Below are positions 16,097 to 25,325 of a stretch of DNA of 64,000 bases, in pieces. Under the pieces are notes generated by a model. That model had not been told where the DNA came from and did no database searches. It saw nothing but the letters and a program-made list of their open reading frames with translations. The first letter of the stretch is position 1. The number at the start of each line of letters is the position of its first letter. The position numbers were made by a program, and so were the translations under genes. The DNA comes from Pelosinus propionicus DSM 13327 (lineage in GTDB: Bacteria; Bacillota; Negativicutes; DSM-13327): assembly GCF_900114615.1 (NCBI RefSeq), contig NZ_FOTS01000028.1:1-64000 (forward strand). The letters are read 5' to 3'.

Positions 16097-17086
16097 ATGA
16101 ATAAACCAAAGGTAGTGCTAATTGGTGCATTGATGGATCCAGCTTTAGAAAAATTGCAGAATTTTTGTAGTGTTAAGCAATGGGACGAACAACAGAGCAT
16201 TCCCCAAGAGATATTAATGGAATGGGTTGCCGATGCTGAAGGTCTGATTGTGAATAATAGCGTCACTGTTAATGAAGAACTGCTGCAGCATGCGCCAAGA
16301 CTCAAAGTGATCGCGCAGGTTAGCGTCGGATATGATAATGTTGATATTGAAGCTTGCTCAAAATATAAGATACCTTTTGGTAATACGCCGGGAGTTCTTG
16401 TTGATGCTACTGCTAATCTGGCATTTTCTCTTTTGTTATGCTCAACGAGGAGAATTCATGAAGGATGGGATTTCATCAGGTCAAATTCTTGGGCACTCGG
16501 TCATAGATTAGCTTTGGGTACTGATATTGCTGGTAAGACTCTTGGGATTGTCGGCATGGGGCAAATTGGAGCTGCGGTTGCTCAAAGAGCAAATGCTTTT
16601 GGCATGAATGTAATATATTATAATCGGAATCGCCGCCAGGATGATGAGAAAATTGGTGCAGCCTATCAATCTTTTGAGTTTTTATTAAAAGAGTCTGATG
16701 CGATCATCGTATTGACTCCTCTCTCCCAAGAGACAAGAGGTTTATTTGGTCCGGCAGAGTTTCGTAAAATGAAATCTACAGCCTGCTTTATTAATGTATC
16801 AAGAGGTTCTGTAGTGGATACAGATGCATTAGTAGAAGCTCTGCAAACAGGAGAGATTGCTTATGCCGCTCTTGATGTTACTGATCCAGAGCCATTGGCT
16901 CAAGATCATCCTATACTGAAACTCTCTAATATTCTCATTACGCCTCATATTGGCAGTGCAACGTTAGAGACGCGTACTGCAATGGCACAGCTTACGGTTG
17001 ATAATATTCTTGCGGGGCTGGCAGATAGGCCTATGGCAGCATGTGTGAATGCAAGCAAGATTACTGAGAAGAATGAGAAGCCATGA
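16097..17086 (+). CDS. D-isomer-specific 2-hydroxyacid dehydrogenase (glyoxylate/hydroxypyruvate reductase type)
   Basis: NAD(P)H-dependent reduction of a 2-keto acid to the D-2-hydroxy acid, or the reverse. It has a split catalytic domain with a Rossmann insert: GIVGMGQIGAAVA near residue 150, the substrate-binding Arg in NVSRGSVVDTDAL near 235, the catalytic Glu region DVTDPEPL near 262 and the catalytic His in ITPHIGSAT near 281. Length 329 aa is normal. AGAGGTG precedes the ATG. The sequence is closest in feel to GyaR-type glyoxylate reductases, but the substrate cannot be fixed by motif. It is followed 96 bp on by an unrelated membrane protein gene. Confidence 0.85.
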   Translation: MNKPKVVLIGALMDPALEKLQNFCSVKQWDEQQSIPQEILMEWVADAEGLIVNNSVTVNEELLQHAPRLKVIAQVSVGYDNVDIEACSKYKIPFGNTPGVLVDATANLAFSLLLCSTRRIHEGWDFIRSNSWALGHRLALGTDIAGKTLGIVGMGQIGAAVAQRANAFGMNVIYYNRNRRQDDEKIGAAYQSFEFLLKESDAIIVLTPLSQETRGLFGPAEFRKMKSTACFINVSRGSVVDTDALVEALQTGEIAYAALDVTDPEPLAQDHPILKLSNILITPHIGSATLETRTAMAQLTVDNILAGLADRPMAACVNASKITEKNEKP

Positions 17087-17182
17087 AGTATGGTAAGCTA
17101 GTCTTTTCCTGTTTAATTTAATCGGAATTAGGTAATAGTATCAATAATTGCATAGCGATATTATTGAAGGTGAGGAGATTGA

Positions 17183-18025
17183 ATGCTGCCTTCTGCTTAT
17201 TGGTATTATGGACTAATGATTATAAGCCTAATTCTTATTGTCGTGTCACTCATTTATAAAAAGGACTTGAGATTGCTGGCATTGCATTTGCAGATAAGCG
17301 CAGTGATTTATCCCTTTGAGATTATTGTCCTAATCCTATTAAATGGATATTATTATCTGCCTGGTATTTTGCAGGATGCAAGGTTGGATAATTACTTAGG
17401 ATCTTATGTGTCGAATTTTTTTATTATTCCGGCCTCAGCTGTTGTAATTAATGCTTTTTCAATGTCTTGGAATTATGTAATTGGTATTGCGGCTATTTTT
17501 ATGGGAATAGACTGGTATTTTACAGAGCTGGGCATCTATCGGCACTTTTGGTGGAAATCCTTATATACTGGAATTGGGCTTTGTATTCTTTATGAAATTA
17601 GTAAATGGATTTGGAGAGGACTGCATACTAAAGAACCATCTTTATGGTTTAGGGTTTTTACTATTTATATGACTTACGCATCCCTTCATAATATAATTGT
17701 TTTTAGTCTGAATCGGGGAGGAGAATTATTCAGATTTCAAATTAACTGGTTTTTAGATCCAGAAAAAGGCCATCAGTTTTTCTCCTTTCTGCATTTAATG
17801 TTTACGAGCATTATTATAACGATATGTCTTGGCTTACGATTTCGGTATCGGCTAATAAGCATAGTAATTTTGACTATGCTTAATTGTTTTCTTGAGCAGC
17901 ATTATATTTTTATTCCCTTAATGGAAAATATTTCAGCAATATATTTTATCTTAGTTTCCATGATAGTAGTACTCCTTATCATTGTTCTTTTTACTCTAGC
18001 CAAATTAAAATATTTATTTCCTTAG
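17183..18025 (+). CDS. Multi-spanning membrane protein of unknown function
   Basis: 280 residues with about seven or eight hydrophobic segments, starting YYGLMIISLILIVVSLIY and ending with two adjacent spans (ISAIYFILVSMIVVLLIIVL). Aromatic residues are abundant. GTGAGGAG precedes the ATG. I see no transporter or enzyme motif and do not assign a family. It lies upstream of the cblTS pair, separated by about 50 bp without a terminator, so it could be co-transcribed with it. Confidence 0.7.
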   Translation: MLPSAYWYYGLMIISLILIVVSLIYKKDLRLLALHLQISAVIYPFEIIVLILLNGYYYLPGILQDARLDNYLGSYVSNFFIIPASAVVINAFSMSWNYVIGIAAIFMGIDWYFTELGIYRHFWWKSLYTGIGLCILYEISKWIWRGLHTKEPSLWFRVFTIYMTYASLHNIIVFSLNRGGELFRFQINWFLDPEKGHQFFSFLHLMFTSIIITICLGLRFRYRLISIVILTMLNCFLEQHYIFIPLMENISAIYFILVSMIVVLLIIVLFTLAKLKYLFP

Positions 18026-18079
18026 TAAAAGAAATATAGACTCGTCTTATTTCAGTATATGAAAGTGGGAGAGGAAATT

Positions 18080-18595
18080 TTGAAGACAAAAGAAATCGTC
18101 TTAACGGCTCTTTTTATTGCATTGAGTTTTATTGGAGCTTCTGTCAAAGTTATGGGGAGTATTGCTTTTGATTCTATGCCAGGATTTTTGGGAGCTCTGC
18201 TGCTTGGACCGACCTACGGTGCTTTCATTGGAATGACGGGACATTTATTGACAGCGATGCTGTCCGGATTTCCACTGTCTTTTCCTGTTCACATGATTAT
18301 CATGATTGATATGGGATTAACAATGGCAGTTTTTAGTCTGGTCTATCAAAAGATCGCAAAGAAAGATGATTTCTCCCTTAAAGGAGTTATCGTAGCGGGA
18401 ATCTTGGGGGTTATCATGAATGGACCCATCTCGCTGATTATGTTAATCCCATTCTTGCTTCCTGCAATCGGGTTCGCAGGAATGATTGCTTTTTTGCCAG
18501 TGCTGTCAGGTATAGCTGCGCTTAATATTATCCTTGCGTGCTTTGTATATAAGTTGTTGCCTTATAGAATAGAAAAGGTCAGGAAGAAAATATGA
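18080..18595 (+). CDS. cblT: ECF-type S component, probable alpha-ribazole transporter CblT
   Basis: Small hydrophobic protein with about six membrane spans and the ECF S-component N-terminal pattern TKEIVLTALFIALSF. It is directly overlapped by a cblS-like kinase gene, the arrangement known for alpha-ribazole salvage. By that context it probably imports alpha-ribazole, the cobamide lower-ligand nucleoside. I prefer the TTG at 18080 because GGGAGAGG ends 5 nt upstream; the in-frame ATG at 18059 has no ribosome-binding site and adds seven residues. No ECF ATPase or T subunit is nearby, so a shared energising module or solitary function is implied. Confidence 0.75.
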   Translation: MKTKEIVLTALFIALSFIGASVKVMGSIAFDSMPGFLGALLLGPTYGAFIGMTGHLLTAMLSGFPLSFPVHMIIMIDMGLTMAVFSLVYQKIAKKDDFSLKGVIVAGILGVIMNGPISLIMLIPFLLPAIGFAGMIAFLPVLSGIAALNIILACFVYKLLPYRIEKVRKKI

Positions 18596-19335
18596 AGATA
18601 CAAAAAATAAGAGACTTGACGCTGATTGATTTGGGGCAAGAAAAAACCGTAGTTGTTGCTTGTGACAGCTGTGGTGGAATTGGGTTAAAGGAACATGATG
18701 TTCTTAAGGTTTCTCCTTTTATCACGGGCAAATATACAGCAAGAGTTGCCATCTTCGAAATTATATGTTCAGGCGCTGAGGTAGTTTGTTTAGCCAATAC
18801 TATTTGCAACGAGATGGAAGTTACAGGTAAAAAAATTATAGCAGGTATTGAAGAAGAATTAGAAGAGGCTGGTATAGGAAAAATTGTATTAACGGGAAGC
18901 ACAGAAGAAAATTTTGCGACATTTGCTACTGGGTTTGGAGTTACAGCAGTGGGAATTGTCGAAAATAAAAATTTAAAAGTAAATAATGTAAAAACGGAAG
19001 CTCTCTTAATTTCCATTGGCCAGCCCAAAGTAGGGGAGGAAGTAATAACAAGCGTAAAAGGTGACATCGCGAGTTATGACGTATTAAAGGGGTTACTTTG
19101 CTACGACAAAGTTTATGAGCTAGTTCCTGTTGGTTCAAAAGGTATATTGTACGAGGCGCAGCAATTAGCTTTAAATAATAATATGCAGCTCATTTTAAAT
19201 CATAATGCTCAAATTGATATTCAGAAATCTGCGGGACCGAGCACGGTGGTTATTGCAGCGATCGAAGAGTGCTTTTTTCAGCACATCAATATTCCGGGAA
19301 ATGTAGAAGTGCTTGGTAGGCTGAAAGTAAAGTAG
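18592..19335 (+). CDS. cblS: AIR-synthase-related ATP-binding protein, probable alpha-ribazole kinase CblS
   Basis: PurM/AIR-synthase-like protein of 247 aa. The N-terminal ACDSCGGIGLKEHDVLKV stretch and the glycine-rich FATFATGFGVTAVGIV segment fit the CblS group, which phosphorylates alpha-ribazole to alpha-ribazole phosphate for nucleotide-loop assembly of cobamides. The ATG overlaps the cblT stop by 4 nt, so the two are translationally coupled. No other cobamide gene and no cobalamin riboswitch is visible near them. Assignment comes from fold plus neighbour and would be weaker on sequence alone. A strong terminator follows. Confidence 0.75.
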   Translation: MKIQKIRDLTLIDLGQEKTVVVACDSCGGIGLKEHDVLKVSPFITGKYTARVAIFEIICSGAEVVCLANTICNEMEVTGKKIIAGIEEELEEAGIGKIVLTGSTEENFATFATGFGVTAVGIVENKNLKVNNVKTEALLISIGQPKVGEEVITSVKGDIASYDVLKGLLCYDKVYELVPVGSKGILYEAQQLALNNNMQLILNHNAQIDIQKSAGPSTVVIAAIEECFFQHINIPGNVEVLGRLKVK

Positions 19336-19377
19336 AAAAACTGCTGCAAAGTAAATTTATTTTGCAGCAGTTTTTTA
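19336..19377 (+). terminator. Terminator after cblS
   Basis: Perfect 15-bp stem AAAAACTGCTGCAAA (19336-19350) with its complement (19361-19375), 10-nt loop, T-tract. Confidence 0.9.
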
Positions 19378-19444
19378 GTAATAGTTTCTTGATTAATGGA
19401 TAAATTCCAATTCGAGTTGGTGCCTGGTTCAACTTAATTGGAAT

Positions 19445-20296
19445 TTATTTGTTATCTGAGCTTAAATTATCTGCCATTGCATTAAGTTGGTGTACCAGGT
19501 CGCCCGTTTCCTGGGCAGCGCTGGCTACATTTATTATAGCTGCAGCGATTTGGGATACTGCTTCCTTTATCCGAGTCAAATTGTGGTAGATACGATCACT
19601 GTCAGTCTGAACCATATTGATGATCGTGTCAATCTCTTTTATGGAAGCTGTGCTGTTTGTTGATAGTTTTCGGATTTCTTCCGCGACTACACTAAAACCT
19701 CGTCCGAGATCGCCTACGCGAGCTGCTTCTATAGCAGCATTCAGTCCTAATAGATTCGTTTGGGCGGCAACATTCTTAATCATTCCAATGACCTGGCTGG
19801 TATTTTTGACTTGTACTTGTGAATTAAGAGAGTCTTCTGCCAAGGTGCTGATAAGAACAGAAATTTCTTCAGATTGAGCAGATATCTCCTCGGTGGTACT
19901 GGCTAGCATGGTGATGTTGTCTGATAGACTTGATGCCATTCCCTTTATCGTATCTTGTAGTTTTGCTGATTCGCTAATGACTGCACAGCCTATTACATCA
20001 CCTGATTTTCCAAAGACCGGACAAGCTACAGCAATATAGGGCATACCAAAGAGTGTCTTGTCGCCTCTAACTACTATGCGACGTTTTTCCTCCATGGCTT
20101 GAACAACAGCAGATCCTGGCTTTATTAACGTCCCTGGAGAAACGTTCATATCGAGCTCCTTACCAGGTTTATAAAGCAGATATTTTTCACGATCTGTCAA
20201 ACCTACACCAATATCTTTCACTGATAATTCATTAAGAAAAGGCAATACATATAAAAAGTGCTCCAAAAAAGTATTTTTTTCTTCTGCGTTCATCAT
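19445..20296 (-). CDS. Soluble methyl-accepting chemotaxis-type receptor
   Basis: 283-residue cytoplasmic chemoreceptor without transmembrane segments. Residues 1-125 form a small sensor region (PYIAVACPVFGKSGDVIGCAVIS suggests a PAS/GAF-like core). The rest is an MCP signalling helix with the conserved hairpin tip region AAQTNLLGLNAAIEAAR near residue 185 and GRGFSVVAEEIRKL following. It would couple to CheA/CheW. The ATG at 20296 is chosen because GAGGGG lies 7 nt upstream; codons further up lack support. Ligand unknown. It is divergent from the sigma-54 activator gene. Confidence 0.85.
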   Translation of the reverse strand: MMNAEEKNTFLEHFLYVLPFLNELSVKDIGVGLTDREKYLLYKPGKELDMNVSPGTLIKPGSAVVQAMEEKRRIVVRGDKTLFGMPYIAVACPVFGKSGDVIGCAVISESAKLQDTIKGMASSLSDNITMLASTTEEISAQSEEISVLISTLAEDSLNSQVQVKNTSQVIGMIKNVAAQTNLLGLNAAIEAARVGDLGRGFSVVAEEIRKLSTNSTASIKEIDTIINMVQTDSDRIYHNLTRIKEAVSQIAAAIINVASAAQETGDLVHQLNAMADNLSSDNK

Positions 20297-20508
20297 ACAA
20301 CATCCCCTCAAATCTTTATTATAAGATCAAATTCATCATGTAGTACTGCAAGTCTTGTGCCAAAATGACATAGGGAATGTTTTCACAAAAATTGTATTCG
20401 ACGGATTTTTCAGATATGATTAGTAGCAGATCATCGATATGCAGAAGTGTTTTAGAAGCTATTTGATCGGTTTAAAAATATAAAAAGACTGTTATAAGGA
20501 GCGATGCT

Positions 20509-22059
20509 ATGGATCACGGGAACCAATTTTCCTCAATGATATTTTTAGAAAATTTGATTAAAAAGTTTAGCGATAATACTCATGATAGTACCATGACAAA
20601 AGAGGAAATCATAGATGGACTAAAGTGGATAAGAGAAGAATTTAGGCAGTTAAAGGAACTTGATTTTAGAGAGATCGGAGATCATCTTTATGATGGATTA
20701 TACATAGCAGACGGTAATGGAAAGACCCTTTACGTGAATAAAGCGTATACAAGAATAACAGGTTTAAAAGCGGAGGAAGTAGTAGATAAATATGTGAATG
20801 ATATTATTAAAGAAGGCTTATATAAGAATGCAGTAACTCCTGAGGTGATAAAACAAAAGAAACAAGTGAATTCAATGGGGACAAGTACACGAAATGGAAT
20901 CAAGATGCTAATTACGGGTAATCCGATTTTAGACCAGGAGGGCAACGTTAAAAAGGTAGTCGTTATTGACAGGGAAATTACTGATCTTTTGGCAATGCAA
21001 GCCGAAGTAGAGGCGACGCAACAAAAAATGAAGGCAGTCGAAAAAGATGAACGTAAACGTAAGCAGGAGATTCAGCATTTAAGAAAGATACAGCTGAATC
21101 AGAACCTAATAGGGAAAAGTATAGGAACTCAACAAGTAACGGAGAAGATACATCAGATCGCTAATTTGGATGTTACGGTTTTAATTATGGGAGAAACAGG
21201 TACTGGAAAAGAGGTTGTAGCAGATGAGATTTATTTAAATAGCATGAGGAAGGAAGCTCCTTTTATAAAAGTGAATTGCGCCGCGATTCCTGCTACTTTA
21301 TTGGAGGCGGAACTTTTTGGATATGAAAAAGGTTCTTTTACTGGTGCGTCCATTTCAGGGAAAATGGGTATGTTTGAATTGGCTGATAAAGGTACACTGC
21401 TGCTGGATGAAATCGGAGAAATGACAATGGAACTGCAGTCGAAATTACTGCGGGTTATTCAGCATAAAGAAGTTACAAGAATTGGAGGCAGAAGGCCTGT
21501 TAAACTTGATGTGCGAATTCTTGCAGCAACAAACTGCGAATTAAGAGAGATGGTACAGAAGGGCAAATTCCGAGAGGATTTATATTATCGGTTAAATGTA
21601 TTTCCTATTCATATTCCCCCGCTCCGTTTAAGAGGTGAGGATATTATTTTGTTAACACAGCATTTTCTTAGTATCTATAATGGCAAATATGGTAAATTCA
21701 CGATAATCGAAGCATTAGGTATGGAAGTCTTGATGCAATATTTTTGGCCAGGTAATATAAGGGAATTAAAAAATATTATTGAAAGGTTAGTAATTGTTTC
21801 AGATCATAGTGCAGTTATTAGCGGGGAACAGATTGCAATTTTATTAAATCTTGAACCTTATTATGCTGAATTTATGAATAAGGAAATAGGACTTAAAGAG
21901 ATTGTTGCGAATGTTGAAAAAAAGACGATAGAAAAAGCGTTAGCAACTTACGGAAGTACTAGAAAAGTGGCAAAAGTGTTGAAAATAGATCAATCTACAG
22001 TAGTGAAGAAGGCAAAGAAATTAGGGATTGGTATAGGTGATGAAAAAGAGAATCGGTAA
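20509..22059 (+). CDS. Sigma-54-dependent PAS-domain activator of the downstream beta-keto-acid operon
   Basis: 516-residue bacterial enhancer-binding protein. A PAS domain covers about residues 55-165 (DGLYIADGNGKTLYVNKAYTRITG), followed by a charged coiled-coil linker. The AAA+ domain spans about 200-430: Walker A GETGTGKE near 227, sigma-54 contact loop GSFTGA near 275 (variant of GAFTGA), Walker B LLLDEIGE near 301. A TyrR-like C-terminal HTH (STRKVAKVLKIDQSTVVKKAKK) ends the protein. GGAG precedes the ATG. A sigma-54 promoter at 22195-22212 heads the operon immediately downstream, so it very probably controls that operon in response to a small ligand of the PAS domain. Confidence 0.9.
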   Translation: MDHGNQFSSMIFLENLIKKFSDNTHDSTMTKEEIIDGLKWIREEFRQLKELDFREIGDHLYDGLYIADGNGKTLYVNKAYTRITGLKAEEVVDKYVNDIIKEGLYKNAVTPEVIKQKKQVNSMGTSTRNGIKMLITGNPILDQEGNVKKVVVIDREITDLLAMQAEVEATQQKMKAVEKDERKRKQEIQHLRKIQLNQNLIGKSIGTQQVTEKIHQIANLDVTVLIMGETGTGKEVVADEIYLNSMRKEAPFIKVNCAAIPATLLEAELFGYEKGSFTGASISGKMGMFELADKGTLLLDEIGEMTMELQSKLLRVIQHKEVTRIGGRRPVKLDVRILAATNCELREMVQKGKFREDLYYRLNVFPIHIPPLRLRGEDIILLTQHFLSIYNGKYGKFTIIEALGMEVLMQYFWPGNIRELKNIIERLVIVSDHSAVISGEQIAILLNLEPYYAEFMNKEIGLKEIVANVEKKTIEKALATYGSTRKVAKVLKIDQSTVVKKAKKLGIGIGDEKENR

Positions 22060-22070
22060 TGATGCAATTT

Positions 22071-22154
22071 TTCATCGGATAAAAGAATAATAAATTAAGT
22101 GACTTTTCTGTTTTTTATGCGATAAGTTGATGAATTATTTCATCGGCTTATCGC
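22071..22154. promoter_or_regulatory. Inverted repeat and repeated half-site between activator and sigma-54 promoter
   Basis: A 16-bp inverted repeat (22119-22134 with 22139-22154, loop TTAT, two T-G positions) reads GCGATAAGTTGATGAA on its left arm. The half-site TTCATCGG within its right arm (22139-22146) also occurs at 22071-22078. It is 41 bp or more upstream of the -24 element and could be the enhancer site of the activator, a terminator for its gene (TTTTAT follows), or both. Confidence 0.55.
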
Positions 22155-22194
22155 TTTTATATTGGAGTTTATAGTAGAATCCTCTCAAATTCAT

Positions 22195-22212
22195 TTGGCA
22201 CGATAGTTGCAA
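22195..22212 (+). promoter_or_regulatory. Sigma-54 (-24/-12) promoter of the beta-keto-acid operon
   Basis: TTGGCAC-GATAG-TTGCAA: TGGCAC at 22196-22201 and TTGCA at 22207-22211, an exact match to the TGGCAC-N5-TTGCA consensus. It lies about 70 bp before the thiolase start and directly after a sigma-54 activator gene. Confidence 0.92.
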
Positions 22213-22280
22213 TAATCATGGACGTAGGATACGGCAAGCAGTCGGTAACTAGTATATAAGGCTAACAGGAGTGTGAGAGT

Positions 22281-23465
22281 ATGAAAGAAGTGGTTATTGT
22301 AAGTGCAGCTCGAACTGCGATAGGAACATTCAATGGTTCACTGTCCTCTTTTTCTGCCCAGGAATTGGGAAGCATCATCATCAAAGCTGCTCTAGAACGT
22401 GCACATTTGGTGGGAGACACTGTAGATGAGGTCATAATGGGAAATGTGCTGCAAGCTGGTTTAGGTCAGAATCCAGCACGACAGGCAGCAATCAAAGCTG
22501 GAGTTGCTGTTGAAGTGCCATCCTTCACCATTAATAAGGTTTGTGGTTCAGGTCTTAAGGCTGTAAATTTGGCAGCTCAGTCTATTATGACTGGTGATGC
22601 TGATATTGTCGTCGCTGGAGGTATGGAGAGTATGACAAATGCTCCTTATCTTTTAGACAGCAAGGCACGCTGGGGGTATCGAATGGGAAATAGCAAGCTC
22701 ACAGATGTTATGATTCAAGATGGTCTGTGGTGTGCATTTCATGATTATCATATGGGTGTTACTGCAGAAAACGTAGCAGCTAAATATGGCATCACCCGAG
22801 AAGAACAAGATCGTCTAGCTTTTGAATCCCAGTCTAAAGCCATTAAAGCGATTGACAGAGGTGCCTTTAAAGAGGAAATCGTGCCAGTAACTATCAGAGG
22901 GAAAAAGGGAAATACCGTTTTCGATACAGATGAATTTCCTAAAAGGGAGACCACTGCAGATGCCCTCTCGGGTTTACGTACAGCGTTCAAAAAAGAAGGC
23001 GGTACTGTAACTGCCGGCAATGCTTCCGGTATCAATGATGGTGCTGCGGCCCTAGTGGTAATGAGCGCTGACAAGGCTAAGGCACTGGGGATTAAACCCT
23101 TAGCACGAATTATCGGCTATGGATCAGGCGGAGTTGATCCATCTATCATGGGGATGGGGCCTGTACCAGCAGTCCACAAGGCCTTGTCAAAGACAGGTTT
23201 ATCAATTAAAGATATTGATCTTTTTGAAGCGAATGAGGCATTTGCCGCCCAATTCCTAGCAGTAGGGAAAGAACTCGGTTTACCAAAAGAGAAAATTAAT
23301 GTTCATGGTGGTGCCGTTGCTCTTGGACATCCTATCGGCGCCAGTGGTGCCCGTATACTTGTTACGCTGCTTCATGGCATGCAGCAACGTGGTGCGAAGC
23401 GTGGTCTGGCAACCCTTTGCATTGGCGGCGGGCAAGGCGTTGCTACAATTATAGAATTAGTTTAA
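22281..23465 (+). CDS. atoB: Acetyl-CoA C-acetyltransferase (thiolase)
   Basis: Condenses two acetyl-CoA to acetoacetyl-CoA, or cleaves acetoacetyl-CoA thiolytically. The nucleophilic Cys is in [11 protein letters not shown] near residue 88. The active-site His lies in [17 protein letters not shown] near 348 and the second Cys in TLCIGGGQG near 378. Length 394 aa is standard. AGGAGTG precedes the ATG. It is first in the sigma-54 operon, 23 nt before the BKACE gene. With AtoDA and AtoE it would turn acetoacetate into acetyl-CoA; the catabolic direction is inferred from that context. Confidence 0.92.
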   Translation: MKEVVIVSAARTAIGTFNGSLSSFSAQELGSIIIKAALERAHLVGDTVDEVIMGNVLQAGLGQNPARQAAIKAGVAVEVPSFTINKVCGSGLKAVNLAAQSIMTGDADIVVAGGMESMTNAPYLLDSKARWGYRMGNSKLTDVMIQDGLWCAFHDYHMGVTAENVAAKYGITREEQDRLAFESQSKAIKAIDRGAFKEEIVPVTIRGKKGNTVFDTDEFPKRETTADALSGLRTAFKKEGGTVTAGNASGINDGAAALVVMSADKAKALGIKPLARIIGYGSGGVDPSIMGMGPVPAVHKALSKTGLSIKDIDLFEANEAFAAQFLAVGKELGLPKEKINVHGGAVALGHPIGASGARILVTLLHGMQQRGAKRGLATLCIGGGQGVATIIELV

Positions 23466-23488
23466 GAAACTACAAGGAGAGATAAATT

Positions 23489-24313
23489 ATGGGAAAAACG
23501 ATTATTACAGTTGCAACCACCGGTGCTTGGCCTAAGAAAGAGAATAATCCTAATGTGCCAATGACTCCAAAAGAAATTGCTGAAGATGTGTACCAATGCT
23601 GGCAGGCCGGTGCATCAGTGGCTCATCTGCATATGCGGGATGATGAGGGAAACGGTACCATGAGTACTGAGAAATTCATCGAAACAGTCACTCGTATTAA
23701 AGAGAAAAATTGTCCAATTGTCCTGAATCTCACCACTTCCGGGGATCTGCATGCTACAGAGGAAACAAGGATGGCTCACCTCATTGCTCTTAAACCTGAA
23801 ATGTGCTCTTATGATGCTGGGTCCATGAACTGGATGCATACAGGTTTATTCTTGAATCCTCCAGCTTTTTTGGAAAAATTGGGATTAGTCGCACAAGAAA
23901 ATGGTATTAAGCCTGAGGTCGAAGTGTTTGATGCCAGCTTTATATACAATGCTTTATACTATCAAAGAAAAGGTATCTTAAAAGGTCCGATTCACTTTCA
24001 ATTTTGTATGGGGGCGGCAGGCGGTACAGCCGCTACGGTAGAAAATCTTGTTTACCTGAAAAGTCTTATTCCAAAGGACTCCACGTGGTCGGCATTCGGG
24101 ATTGGTGCTGGACATGTGCCAATTCAGCTGGCTACGATCGCTTTAGGTGGACATATTCGTCTTGGTATGGAAGATAATGTGATGTACGCTAAGAATCGTT
24201 TGGCTAAGTCAAATGTTGAATTTGTTGAAAGAGCGGTTAGACTTGTTAAAGAGGCAAATGGTACTGTCGCTACCACAGAGGATGCCAGAGAAATTTTAGG
24301 ATTGAGAAAATAG
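23489..24313 (+). CDS. Beta-keto acid cleavage enzyme (BKACE, DUF849 family)
   Basis: Zinc-dependent enzyme of the BKACE family. These condense a 3-keto acid with acetyl-CoA (or similar) and release acetoacetate plus a new acyl-CoA; 3-keto-5-aminohexanoate cleavage enzyme of lysine fermentation is a characterised member. The zinc ligands HLHMRD lie near residue 47. The conserved Glu appears in KPEVEVFDASF near 150, and GAGHVPIQLATIALGGHIRLGMED near 206 is a family signature. Length 274 aa is usual. It lies 26 nt ahead of a hydroxyacyl-dehydrogenase homologue that may form its keto-acid substrate. The true substrate is unknown. Confidence 0.88.
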   Translation: MGKTIITVATTGAWPKKENNPNVPMTPKEIAEDVYQCWQAGASVAHLHMRDDEGNGTMSTEKFIETVTRIKEKNCPIVLNLTTSGDLHATEETRMAHLIALKPEMCSYDAGSMNWMHTGLFLNPPAFLEKLGLVAQENGIKPEVEVFDASFIYNALYYQRKGILKGPIHFQFCMGAAGGTAATVENLVYLKSLIPKDSTWSAFGIGAGHVPIQLATIALGGHIRLGMEDNVMYAKNRLAKSNVEFVERAVRLVKEANGTVATTEDAREILGLRK

Positions 24314-24339
24314 ATTGGCAAGGGATAAGAGGGAGAGTT

Positions 24340-25287
24340 ATGATGATTAAAAAAATAGCAGTTTTGGGTTCAGGTACTATGGGACATGGGATCGCCGAAG
24401 CCTTTGCCATGTATGGATATGAGGTCAATTTGTATGATACGGATGTAGTCAGACTACAGGCTGCTAAGAAAGAAATTAAAGAAGAACTGGAATTATTAGT
24501 TGAGGAAGGTTTTATTGCAACTGAAACAATCCAGCCTACACTTGATCGCATTAATTTATTAAGTGATTTAAAGCAAACAGTGGCTGATCGTGACTATGTC
24601 ATCGAAGCAGTGCCTGAAGTTATAAAACTTAAACAGGACTTATTTAAGCAATTAGATGAATATTGTCCAGAGCATACAATTTTGACAAGCAATACATCCA
24701 GCCTATCTTTGGTTGAGATGATGGCACTTGTCAGTGACGAACGTAAGCAAAAAATGATGGTAAGTCATTGGTATAATCCAGGTCATTTGATGCCTCTTGT
24801 CGAGTTATCCTATTTTGGCAACATGCCAGAGAAGGGTTATAAAGAGGTTGAGGAGTTGTATGCTTCCATCAAAAAGCAAACGGTTAAGGTATTGAAAGAT
24901 GTTCCAGGGCTCGTGGCTAATCGAATTCAGCAAGGGGTGGCAAGAGAAGCATTCTCTATTATTGAATTGGGCATTGCAGCTCCAGAGGATGTTGATAAAG
25001 CATTGAAATTTGGACCAGCCTTTCGATATGCTACAACGGGGCAGCTGGAAGTGGCAGATTTTGGCGGTCTCGATATTTGGTGTATTGTAGGAGATAACTT
25101 GCTTAAAGTAATCGATAATTCTCAGTCAGCCAACAATCTCTTAAGGCAGAAGGTAGCGGAGGGGAAACTAGGCATAAAATCTGGAGAAGGTTTTTTTAAG
25201 TACAATCAAGCAGAAATCCCTAGTATTAAGAAAAAATTTATGAAAAAATTGATTCATCAATTAAAAGCGTCACATTATTATATCTAA
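24340..25287 (+). CDS. 3-hydroxyacyl-CoA dehydrogenase family NAD-dependent dehydrogenase
   Basis: Rossmann N-terminus IAVLGSGTMGHGIAEAFAMYGY and SNTSSLSLVEM near residue 117 mark the 3-hydroxyacyl-CoA dehydrogenase superfamily. The catalytic-His segment reads VSHWYNPGHLMPLVELS instead of the usual H-F-F-N-P-x-x-x-M-x-L-V-E of butyryl-CoA enzymes. This makes a free 3-hydroxy acid, as in carnitine or gulonate dehydrogenases, a possible substrate. Length 315 aa is about 30 residues longer than typical Hbd. GGGAGAG precedes tandem ATGs. It sits between BKACE and the transporter, so it may supply the beta-keto acid that BKACE cleaves; this is inference. Confidence 0.82.
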   Translation: MMIKKIAVLGSGTMGHGIAEAFAMYGYEVNLYDTDVVRLQAAKKEIKEELELLVEEGFIATETIQPTLDRINLLSDLKQTVADRDYVIEAVPEVIKLKQDLFKQLDEYCPEHTILTSNTSSLSLVEMMALVSDERKQKMMVSHWYNPGHLMPLVELSYFGNMPEKGYKEVEELYASIKKQTVKVLKDVPGLVANRIQQGVAREAFSIIELGIAAPEDVDKALKFGPAFRYATTGQLEVADFGGLDIWCIVGDNLLKVIDNSQSANNLLRQKVAEGKLGIKSGEGFFKYNQAEIPSIKKKFMKKLIHQLKASHYYI

Positions 25288-25325
25288 GATTCAAGAGGAA
25301 AATAAAAGAGAATGGGCGTGTAACT

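Noticed and set aside
17087-18079. Cobalamin riboswitch controlling the cblTS pair
   Set aside because: No B12-box-like sequence was seen in the short gaps upstream of 17183 or 18059.
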